Shown: one piece after another, positions 1 through 4,683 of the stretch
Numbering within the stretch: position 1 is the first letter of the stretch
How the letters are laid out: each line of letters begins with the position of its first letter
Assembly: GCA_047638815.1 (NCBI GenBank)
Contig: JBLIMR010000094.1
Coordinates: 1 to 5,970 of the forward strand
Direction: 5' to 3'
Length of the DNA: 5,970 nt
Source of the DNA: JAJRRH01 sp047638815
Lineage (GTDB): Bacteria; Bacteroidota; Bacteroidia; Flavobacteriales_D; JABDKJ01
Made by a program: the position numbers and the translations under genes
The notes under the pieces: generated by a model
The model's input: the letters and a program-made list of their open reading frames with translations, nothing else
The model's database searches: none
What the model was told of the DNA's origin: nothing

Positions 1-117
1 ATATCCGGAAAGATGAGAAAGTATTATATAAGAATATTACCTGGGGATAAAGTGAAGGTGGAGATGTCTCCATATGATTTAACTAAAGGAAGAATAACCT
101 TTAGATATAAGAACTAA
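1..117 (+). CDS. infA: Translation initiation factor IF-1, 3' part (5' end outside window)
   Basis: The window opens in frame inside this gene and shows 38 codons ending in TAA. IF-1 is a small single-domain OB-fold protein that binds the 30S A site during initiation, beside IF-2 and IF-3. The visible part begins ISGKMRKYYIRILPGDKV and ends GRITFRYKN, matching the C-terminal half of the family (the SGKMRK..YIRI..GDKV.VE..PYDL.KGRI.FR pattern). IF-1 is usually about 72 residues, so roughly 34 N-terminal residues lie upstream of position 1. The next gene is rpmJ, 56 nt downstream, as in most bacterial ribosomal clusters. The start codon and promoter cannot be seen. The identity is very secure despite the truncation, which is caused by the window edge and not by a mutation. 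Confidence 0.96.
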   Translation: MSGKMRKYYIRILPGDKVKVEMSPYDLTKGRITFRYKN

Positions 118-142
118 ATAAGAGTGTAACTTTTATTTAATG

Positions 143-158
143 GTCTGAGAAAACAGAC
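143..158 (+). other. Small stem-loop between infA and rpmJ
   Basis: GTCTG (143-147) pairs with CAGAC (154-158) around a 6-nt AGAAAA loop. It sits in the 56-nt gap, 15 nt before the rpmJ start. No T run follows, so it is not a terminator. A 5-bp stem of this kind can easily occur by chance, so a function is speculative. Confidence 0.25.
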
Positions 159-173
159 ACAAAAAAGATAGAG

Positions 174-290
174 ATGAAAACAAGAGCAAGTATTAAAAAA
201 AGATCAGAAGATTGCAAAATTGTTCGAAGAAAAGGACGTTTGTACGTGATCAACAAAAAAAACCCTCGTTTTAAACAAAGACAGGGATAA
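174..290 (+). CDS. rpmJ: 50S ribosomal protein L36 (bL36), zinc-ligand-poor form
   Basis: This 38-residue basic protein of the large subunit contacts 23S rRNA near the L7/L12 stalk base. The translation starts MKTRASIKKRSEDCK and ends NPRFKQRQG, which is diagnostic of L36, and the length matches the E. coli protein (38 residues). Zinc-binding L36 proteins use a Cys-Cys-Cys-His set at about residues 11, 14, 27 and 33. Here the positions are Ser11, Cys14, Asn27 and Phe33, so three of four ligands are gone and zinc should not be bound. This C-minus form is known in several phyla and, as I recall, is usual in Bacteroidota. ATG at 174 is the only start giving the MK.RAS N-terminus. The leader is A-rich without a clear Shine-Dalgarno sequence. 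It lies between infA and rpsM, the standard order. Confidence 0.95.
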   Translation: MKTRASIKKRSEDCKIVRRKGRLYVINKKNPRFKQRQG

Positions 291-300
291 AATTTTTAAG

Positions 301-314
301 GATGCTTTAGCATT
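301..314 (+). other. Small stem-loop between rpmJ and rpsM
   Basis: GATGC (301-305) can pair with GCATT (310-314), the outermost pair being G-U, around a TTTA loop. It lies 22 nt before the rpsM start. In E. coli, S4 represses its operon at a pseudoknot in the rpsM leader. Nothing here resembles that larger structure, and this gap of 46 nt is too short to hold it without using coding sequence. Chance is a fair explanation. Confidence 0.22.
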
Positions 315-336
315 CGTTTAAAGAAAGAATAGGAAT

Positions 337-714
337 ATGGCAAGAATAGTCGGAATAGATTTACCAAAGAATAAAAGGGGTGTTATTGGATTGACATACA
401 TCTTTGGAATAGGTTCATCAAGAGCAAAAGAAATACTTGATAGAGCAAAAGTTAGTCATGACATTAAAGTGGAAGACTGGGATGATGATCAATTGGGTGA
501 AATCCGTAGATTGATTAGTGATGAATACAAGGTTGAGGGTTCTTTAAGATCTCAAATCCAAATGGACATCAAACGTTTGATGGATATTGGTTGCTACCGA
601 GGTATCAGACATCGTTCAGGTTTACCGTTGAGAGGTCAACGTACTAAGAATAACTCTAGAACTAGAAAAGGTAAACGTAAGACTATTGCTAACAAAAAAA
701 TGGCAGCTAGATAA
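337..714 (+). CDS. rpsM: 30S ribosomal protein S13 (uS13)
   Basis: S13 sits in the head of the 30S subunit, takes part in the intersubunit bridges to 23S rRNA and L5, and its C-terminal tail reaches the P-site tRNA. The 125-residue protein starts MARIVGIDLPKNKRG. It has the helix-rich body with GIGSSRAKEIL near residues 24-34 and the family signature around residues 85-112 (GCYRGIRHRSGLPLRGQRT followed by a basic run). It ends in a lysine/arginine-rich tail (KGKRKTIANKKMAAR). Length is close to the usual 115-125. The start at 337 gives the canonical N-terminus. AGGA occurs only 2 nt before the ATG, too close for an ordinary Shine-Dalgarno. The gene ends in tandem stops (TAATAA, 712-717). It is the first gene of the classical alpha-operon set S13-S11-S4-alpha-L17. 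Confidence 0.98.
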   Translation: MARIVGIDLPKNKRGVIGLTYIFGIGSSRAKEILDRAKVSHDIKVEDWDDDQLGEIRRLISDEYKVEGSLRSQIQMDIKRLMDIGCYRGIRHRSGLPLRGQRTKNNSRTRKGKRKTIANKKMAAR

Positions 715-724
715 TAACTTGATT

Positions 725-750
725 GCTCATCTAGTTTGAGCGCTCGAGTG
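725..750 (+). other. Overlapping palindromes between rpsM and rpsK
   Basis: The 53-nt gap holds several overlapping inverted repeats. GCTCA (725-729) pairs with TGAGC (737-741) around a 7-nt loop. GAGCGCTC (738-745) is a perfect 8-bp palindrome, and CTCGAG (743-748) is a perfect 6-bp palindrome sharing bases with it. The first stem and a fold using 738-745 exclude each other. The segment is more GC-rich than the A/T-rich gaps around it. No T run follows, so it is not a terminator. The role is unknown; an RNA processing site, a regulatory element or a decayed repeat are all possible. Confidence 0.35.
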
Positions 751-767
751 ATTTAAAAAATTACACA

Positions 768-1151
768 ATGGCAAAAGTAAATAAAAGTAAAAAGAAAGTT
801 AAAGTAGACGGTGTTGGGCAAGCCCATATCAAAGCGTCATTTAACAATATCCTTATATCACTTTGTAACGGACAAGGTCAAGTTATCTCTTGGTCATCTG
901 CTGGAAAAATGGGATTTAGAGGGTCAAAGAAAAACACGCCTTATGCTGCTCAAATGGCTGCTGAAGATTGTGCTAAGGAAGCTGCTGATCATGGCCTTAG
1001 AAAAGTTAAGGTTTATGTTAAAGGCCCTGGTTCAGGTAGAGAATCTGCAATCAGAAGTTTACACAATGCTGGTATTGAAGTAACCGAGATAATCGACATT
1101 ACTCCTACACCACATAATGGATGTAGACCACCAAAAAGAAGAAGAGTTTAA
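768..1151 (+). CDS. rpsK: 30S ribosomal protein S11 (uS11)
   Basis: S11 is on the 30S platform, near the 3' end of 16S rRNA and the mRNA exit path, where it contacts S18 and S21. The 127-residue protein has a lysine-rich N-terminus (MAKVNKSKKKVKVDG), a core containing SFNNILISL and SSAGKMGFRGSKK, the GPGSGRESAIRSL signature at residues 86-98, and the invariant end TPTPHNGCRPPKRRRV at 112-127. The Asn117-Gly118 pair corresponds to the site known to be converted to isoaspartate in E. coli S11; that modification here is inference. The length matches the family. There is no Shine-Dalgarno (the leader reads AAAAAATTACACA). The start is fixed by the conserved N-terminus and by position in the operon. 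Confidence 0.98.
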   Translation: MAKVNKSKKKVKVDGVGQAHIKASFNNILISLCNGQGQVISWSSAGKMGFRGSKKNTPYAAQMAAEDCAKEAADHGLRKVKVYVKGPGSGRESAIRSLHNAGIEVTEIIDITPTPHNGCRPPKRRRV

Positions 1152-1179
1152 TATCACACAAAATTGAATATTTAAAGTT

Positions 1180-1785
1180 ATGGCCAGATATACAGGACCA
1201 AAATCAAGAATAGCAAGAAAGTTCAGAGAGCCAATTTTTGGACCTGATAAAGCCTTAGAAAGAAAAAACTATGGCCCCGGAATGCACGGCCCAAACAAAA
1301 GAAGAGGGAAGCAATCGGAATATTCTATGCAATTGTCTGAAAAGCAAAAAGCAAAGTATACTTATGGTATACTAGAAAAGCAATTTTCTAACTTGTTTAA
1401 AAAGGCATCTGCAAAAGATGGTATCACAGGGGTTACTTTATTACAATTGTGTGAATCAAGATTGGATAACACAGTTTATAGATTGGGCTTATCGCCAACT
1501 AGAAGTGGTGCAAGACAATTGGTGTCTCACAGACACATTACAGTAAACGGAAAGATGACTAACATTCCATCATACACACTTAGAGCAGGTGATGTAGTAG
1601 GAGTAAGAGAAAGATCGAAAAGTTTAGAGGTAATTACTACGTCACTGTCAGGCTTCAATGGAAAGAGCGAATGGCTGGAGTGGGAAGGTTCATCAATGAC
1701 AGGTAAATTTATTGGTGCACCTGAGAGAGAACAAATACCAGAGAATATCAAAGAACAATTGATAGTCGAATTATATTCTAAATAA
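1180..1785 (+). CDS. rpsD: 30S ribosomal protein S4 (uS4), without the zinc cysteines
   Basis: S4 is a primary 16S rRNA binder that nucleates assembly of the 30S body and helps shape the mRNA entry channel. The 201-residue protein starts MARYTGPKSRIARKF. Its S4 RNA-binding domain spans about residues 92-155, with ESRLDNTVYRLGLSPTRSGA, ARQLVSHRHITVNG and RAGDVVGVRER. It ends KEQLIVELYSK, as S4 normally does. Zinc-binding S4 proteins carry cysteines near residues 9, 12, 26 and 31; here these are Ser, Ala, Leu and Tyr, so it is the zinc-free type. In E. coli S4 is the autogenous repressor of this operon; whether it does so here is not visible. There is no Shine-Dalgarno sequence. The gene ends in tandem TAATAA and lies 28 nt after rpsK and 20 nt before rpoA. 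Confidence 0.98.
   Translation: MARYTGPKSRIARKFREPIFGPDKALERKNYGPGMHGPNKRRGKQSEYSMQLSEKQKAKYTYGILEKQFSNLFKKASAKDGITGVTLLQLCESRLDNTVYRLGLSPTRSGARQLVSHRHITVNGKMTNIPSYTLRAGDVVGVRERSKSLEVITTSLSGFNGKSEWLEWEGSSMTGKFIGAPEREQIPENIKEQLIVELYSK
1339..1383 (+). repeat. Perfect inverted repeat flanked by 9-nt direct repeats, inside rpsD
   Basis: AGTATAC (1355-1361) and GTATACT (1367-1373) form a perfect 7-bp stem with a 5-nt TTATG loop. On either side lies the same 9-mer GAAAAGCAA (1339-1347 and 1375-1383). The direct repeats follow from the conserved S4 protein motif, which contains EKQ twice (residues 54-56 and 66-68). The inverted repeat depends on codon choice for KYTYGIL. It is a real feature of the sequence but probably has no independent role. 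Confidence 0.4.
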
Positions 1786-1805
1786 TAATTAAGATTAACT
1801 AAACT

Positions 1806-2798
1806 ATGGCAATACTGGATTTTCAAAAACCGGACAAAGTAATAATGATTGAATCTGACTCTTTCAAGGGTCACTTCGAATTCAGACCATTAGAACCAGG
1901 TTACGGTGTTACAGTAGGGAACGCACTTAGAAGGATACTTTTATCTTCTCTAGAGGGTTTCGCTATTACATCAGTAAGAATTACTGGTGTAGACCATGAA
2001 TTTTCTACCATCAAAGGTGTGGTTGAAGATGTAACTGAGATTATTTTGAATCTGAAACAAGTAAGATTCAAACAACAAATCGAAGGAACGAACACTGAGA
2101 AAGTAAGCATTACAATTTCAGGTCAAAATCAATTTACAGCAGGTGATATAGGAAACTTTACAACTGCATTTCAGGTTTTGAACACGGACTTAGTTGTTGC
2201 AAACTTGGATAGTAAAGTTAAGCTTGAGCTTGATGTAACTATCGGAAAAGGTAGAGGGTATGTTCCTGCTGAAGGAAATAAAGTTTCTTCCGCGCCTATT
2301 GGGACAATTTTCACAGATAGTATTTTTACACCGATTAAAAAGGTAAAATACAATGTTGAGAATTTCCGTGTAATGCAAAAGACGGATTACGAAAAGTTGA
2401 TCATTGAATTGGATACTGACGGATCGATAACTCCAAAGGATGCTTTGCAAGAAGCAGCAAAGATTTTGATACATCACTTCATGTTGTTCTCCGATGAGAG
2501 AATTACTCTTGAGAGTGAAATCAAAAGAGAAACTGAGGAGTTCGATGAAAGTACTTTACACATGAGACAATTATTGAAAACCAAATTGGTTGATATGGAC
2601 TTGTCTGTTAGAGCACTTAACTGTCTTAAAGCAGCTGATATTGATACGATGGGTGATCTTGTTTCATTCAACAAAAACGATCTGCTGAAATTTAGAAACT
2701 TTGGTAAGAAGTCATTGACTGAATTGGAAGACTTAATCATTAATAAAGGGCTTGAGTTTGGTATGGACATATCAAAATATAACTTGGAAAAAGAATAA
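1806..2798 (+). CDS. rpoA: DNA-directed RNA polymerase subunit alpha
   Basis: Alpha dimerises and scaffolds assembly of beta and beta' in core RNA polymerase; its C-terminal domain binds promoter UP elements and activators. The 330-residue protein has a complete N-terminal domain (about 1-235) with the dimerisation signature GNALRRILLSSLEGFAITSV at residues 38-57. The insert domain contains VPAEGNK (153-159). An acidic linker of about 15-20 residues follows (near 238-255). The C-terminal domain (about 256-320) contains LSVRALNCLKAADI and FGKKSLTELEDLI. Arg269 lines up with E. coli Arg265, the key DNA contact, and Asn272 with Asn268, so the DNA-binding surface is intact. Length is normal (E. 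coli 329). The leader is A/T-rich without a Shine-Dalgarno, and the start lies 20 nt after rpsD, which suggests tight co-expression with it. Confidence 0.98.
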   Translation: MAILDFQKPDKVIMIESDSFKGHFEFRPLEPGYGVTVGNALRRILLSSLEGFAITSVRITGVDHEFSTIKGVVEDVTEIILNLKQVRFKQQIEGTNTEKVSITISGQNQFTAGDIGNFTTAFQVLNTDLVVANLDSKVKLELDVTIGKGRGYVPAEGNKVSSAPIGTIFTDSIFTPIKKVKYNVENFRVMQKTDYEKLIIELDTDGSITPKDALQEAAKILIHHFMLFSDERITLESEIKRETEEFDESTLHMRQLLKTKLVDMDLSVRALNCLKAADIDTMGDLVSFNKNDLLKFRNFGKKSLTELEDLIINKGLEFGMDISKYNLEKE

Positions 2799-2815
2799 GT
2801 TACGGAAACGTAATT
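2798..2815 (+). other. GAAA-tetraloop hairpin between rpoA and rplQ
   Basis: TTACG (2800-2804) pairs perfectly with CGTAA (2809-2813), closed by a GAAA loop (2805-2808), a stable GNRA tetraloop on a G-C pair. A G-U pair (2799/2814) and an A-U pair (2798/2815) can extend the stem to 7 bp. It begins at the last base of the rpoA stop codon and ends 14 nt before the rplQ start. It has no T run, so it is not a terminator. It could be an RNA processing, stability or translation-spacing element; that is inference. Confidence 0.45.
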
Positions 2816-2829
2816 AAATAAAGAAGAAG

Positions 2830-3372
2830 ATGAGACACGGGAAAAAGATAAATCACCTATCTAGGCAAGCACCACATAGAAGGGCAATGTTAGCGAATAT
2901 GGCAACATCCTTAGTTATGCATAAAAGAATAACTACAACTGTGGCTAAGGCAAAAGCATTGCGAAAGTACGTGGAGCCTTTGATTACTAAATCTAAAACG
3001 GATACTACACATTCGCGAAGAATTGTTTTCAGATATCTAAGAGACAAGTATGCGGTAACAGAACTGTTTAGTGCTGTTGCTGTGAAGGTTACTGATAGAC
3101 CTGGTGGTTACACTAGAATTATCAAAACTGGAAACAGACTTGGTGATAATGCAGATATGTGCATGATGGAATTGGTTGATTTCAACGAAATCTATGGGCA
3201 TGACGCTAAGAAAACTAGAAGAAGTAGAAGAGGTAAGAAGAAGTCTGGTGATATTGCTGCAACAGCGGTTGCTGGTGATGCTGCTGCAACTGCTACTTCA
3301 ACAGCAAAAGCTGCTGCTGATAAAGTAGAAGATGTTGCTAAAAAAGCTAAAGGCAAAGATGAAGAAGAATAA
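2830..3372 (+). CDS. rplQ: 50S ribosomal protein L17 (bL17) with long low-complexity tail
   Basis: L17 binds 23S rRNA near the peptide exit tunnel on the solvent side of the 50S subunit. The 180-residue protein starts MRHGKKINHLSRQAPHRRAM, the family signature, and carries YVEPLITKSK (47-56), VTDRPGGYTRI (87-97) and MELVDFNE (113-120), where the conserved fold ends. Residues 121-180 form an extra tail: a basic stretch (KKTRRSRRGKKK, 127-138), an alanine-rich stretch (about 142-170) and an acidic end (KDEEE). Most L17 proteins are about 115-130 residues; such tails are, as I recall, common in Bacteroidota. The tail is probably disordered or helical and extends into solvent. The purine run AAGAAGAAG before the ATG is only Shine-Dalgarno-like. 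This is the last gene before the terminator. Confidence 0.97.
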   Translation: MRHGKKINHLSRQAPHRRAMLANMATSLVMHKRITTTVAKAKALRKYVEPLITKSKTDTTHSRRIVFRYLRDKYAVTELFSAVAVKVTDRPGGYTRIIKTGNRLGDNADMCMMELVDFNEIYGHDAKKTRRSRRGKKKSGDIAATAVAGDAAATATSTAKAAADKVEDVAKKAKGKDEEE

Positions 3373-3395
3373 CACTTCGACTGAGCTCAGTAACC
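3373..3395 (+). repeat. Palindromic REP-like element right after rplQ
   Basis: ACTGAGCTCAGT (3380-3391) is a perfect 12-bp palindrome, starting 7 nt after the rplQ stop codon. With its flanks, CACTTCGACT (3373-3382) and GCTCAGT followed by AACC (3385-3395), it closely resembles a short repeat I remember as abundant between genes in Bacteroidota (CACTTCGACT, two variable bases, then GCTCAGTGACC). Only one copy is in the window, so repeat status rests on memory. As a hairpin it gives only four pairs around AGCT. A TTTTT run follows at 3398-3402, so weak terminator activity is also possible. Confidence 0.45.
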
Positions 3396-3423
3396 TCTTT
3401 TTAATAAAATGTTAGAAATTACT

Positions 3424-3457
3424 AAGGACATCACTAATTGTGATGTCCTTTTTTTTT
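3424..3457 (+). terminator. Rho-independent terminator after rplQ
   Basis: AAGGACATCAC (3424-3434) pairs perfectly over 11 bp with GTGATGTCCTT (3440-3450) around a 5-nt TAATT loop. The stem ends inside a run of nine T residues (3449-3457). It lies 52 nt after the rplQ stop. It marks the end of the ribosomal-protein transcription unit and separates it from carA-eno. The opposite strand has no matching T run, so it acts in one direction only. Confidence 0.93.
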
Positions 3458-3458
3458 A

Positions 3459-3521
3459 CACTTTTGTAAAAAATAAATAAGGATTTAAGTATTATAATAA
3501 CAACATTTATTAGGTTGTAGA
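3459..3521 (+). promoter_or_regulatory. Probable carA promoter region (exact elements uncertain)
   Basis: The strong terminator upstream means carA needs its own promoter, and this AT-rich stretch is the natural place. Two candidates are visible. CACTTTTG (3459-3466) is one base off the Bacteroidota -7 element TAnnTTTG, with TTG (3438-3440) 18 nt upstream, but that would overlap the terminator. TATAAT (3493-3498) matches the general bacterial -10 box, with TTGTAA (3464-3469) 23 nt upstream, wider than the usual spacing, and would give a leader of only about 17 nt. Neither is convincing alone. No operator or riboswitch-like structure is seen. Confidence 0.35.
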
Positions 3522-4643
3522 ATGGAAGATAAAAAAGCATTTTTAGTTCTAGAGGATGGGACGGTATATGAAGGAATTGCCATTGGCAAAATTGGTACTT
3601 CAACTGGTGAAATAGCATTCAATACGGGAATGACTGGTTACCAAGAAATTTTCACTGACCCCTCTTATTGCGGACAAATTCTGATTATGAATACCGCTCA
3701 CATTGGAAATTATGGCACAATGAAAACCGAAGTTGAATCTGAAAAGGTTCAAATAGCCGGTCTGGTTTGTAAAAAATTCTCCAAAAGATACGCAAGACCT
3801 CAAGCGGATCTTTCGATTCAAGAATATTTGGAACAAAACGAATTGTCTGGAATATCCGATATTGATACTCGATCATTGGTCCATCACGTTAGAGAAGCTG
3901 GAGCGATGAATGCCATTATTTCTTCTGAAATCTTGGACGTTGAAAAACTTAAAGCCGCAGTGAAGGAATTACCTTCGATGGATGGACTTGAGTTATCGTC
4001 AAGAGTAAGCACAAAGGAAGCTTTTGTAAGAGGAGAAGATTCCTCAAAAATCAGGGTTTCAATGCTTGACTTGGGCGTGAAAAACAACATCATTCAATGT
4101 CTCGTTGATGAGGGCTGTCAAGTCAAAGTATTTCCTCTAAATTCAAGCTATGAAGATCTGATGAGTTTTAAACCTCATGGTATCATGTTGTCAAACGGTC
4201 CTGGAGATCCTTCTGCAATGCCGGATTCTGTAGCACTAGTGAAGAAAATTATTGACTCAAACATTCCTGTCTTTGGAATATGTTTAGGTCATCAAGTAAT
4301 AGCTTTGAGCCAAGGTTTAAAAACCGTTAAAATGCATCAAGGTCATAGAGGTATAAATCATCCGGTTCTTAATCTAGAAACGGGGATGGCCGAAATCACT
4401 TCACAGAATCACGGTTTTGTTGTAGATGAAGTGAAGGATGAAAATATAGTGATCACTCATCGTCATTTGAATGATGATTCGATCGCTGGAATTCGATTAA
4501 AGAACAAACCAGTATTTTCAGTTCAGTACCATCCAGAAGCTAACCCTGGACCGCACGATTCAAGGTATCTCTTTACACAGTTTATCGAAAATATAGAATC
4601 TCATTCAGTAGAGAAGGAAATTAACTCAGTACTCAATAAGTAG
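3522..4643 (+). CDS. carA: Carbamoyl-phosphate synthase small (glutaminase) subunit
   Basis: CarA hydrolyses glutamine and channels ammonia to CarB, which makes carbamoyl phosphate for pyrimidine and arginine synthesis in the cytoplasm. The 373-residue protein has the N-terminal small-chain domain (about 1-140: FNTGMTGYQEIFTDPSYCGQ at 33-52, HIGNYG at 60-65, DIDTRSL at 113-119). A class I glutamine amidotransferase domain follows (about 176-360). Its catalytic triad is intact: Cys254 in FGICLGHQ, His337 and Glu339 in HPEANPGPHD. SNGPGDP (224-230) is also conserved. Length is close to E. coli (382). ATG at 3522 is the only usable start: an in-frame TAA lies at 3498-3500 with no start codon between. 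It ends in tandem TAG TAA. The large subunit carB is not adjacent and must be encoded elsewhere. It heads a probable carA-eno unit. Confidence 0.97.
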   Translation: MEDKKAFLVLEDGTVYEGIAIGKIGTSTGEIAFNTGMTGYQEIFTDPSYCGQILIMNTAHIGNYGTMKTEVESEKVQIAGLVCKKFSKRYARPQADLSIQEYLEQNELSGISDIDTRSLVHHVREAGAMNAIISSEILDVEKLKAAVKELPSMDGLELSSRVSTKEAFVRGEDSSKIRVSMLDLGVKNNIIQCLVDEGCQVKVFPLNSSYEDLMSFKPHGIMLSNGPGDPSAMPDSVALVKKIIDSNIPVFGICLGHQVIALSQGLKTVKMHQGHRGINHPVLNLETGMAEITSQNHGFVVDEVKDENIVITHRHLNDDSIAGIRLKNKPVFSVQYHPEANPGPHDSRYLFTQFIENIESHSVEKEINSVLNK

Positions 4644-4650
4644 TAACATT

Positions 4651-4664
4651 CCGATTAATATCGG
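4651..4664 (+). other. Small stem-loop between carA and eno
   Basis: CCGAT (4651-4655) pairs with ATCGG (4660-4664) around a TAAT loop in the 40-nt gap. No T run follows, so it should not end transcription, and carA and eno are probably on one mRNA. I see no clear promoter for eno in this gap. It could affect processing or relative expression of the two genes, or be chance. Confidence 0.3.
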
Positions 4665-4683
4665 TATTCAATAATGTATTAAT

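Noticed and set aside
291..336. S4-binding leader or alpha-operon pseudoknot before rpsM
   Set aside because: The gap is only 46 nt and shows one weak 5-bp stem. I could not find the two interlocking helices of the E. coli-type element.
811..1083. 90-codon open frame on the + strand overlapping rpsK in another frame
   Set aside because: It lies wholly inside the certain S11 gene, its translation resembles no family I know, and it reads as a leucine/lysine-rich frame-shifted shadow.
1527..1874. 115-codon open frame on the - strand across the rpsD-rpoA junction
   Set aside because: It runs antisense to two conserved genes and the gap between them, has no recognisable motif, and open antisense frames are expected opposite such coding sequence.
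3409..3480. 23-codon ATG frame running through the terminator before carA, a possible leader peptide
   Set aside because: Its codons simply translate the terminator hairpin and T run (giving FF). It has no arginine codons or other regulatory codon cluster, and no alternative antiterminator fold is evident.
3412..3618. 68-codon open frame on the - strand covering the rplQ-carA gap and the start of carA
   Set aside because: It reads through the terminator and overlaps carA antisense. Its composition is that of translated AT-rich noncoding DNA, with no motif.
4459..4478. 8-bp imperfect hairpin with TTGA loop inside carA
   Set aside because: It contains a G-U pair, lies in the coding region encoding THRHLNDDS, and has no context suggesting regulation.
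4674..4682. Upstream ATG just before the eno start
   Set aside because: It reads ATG TAT TAA, two codons long and out of frame with eno, and fits chance in AT-rich sequence.
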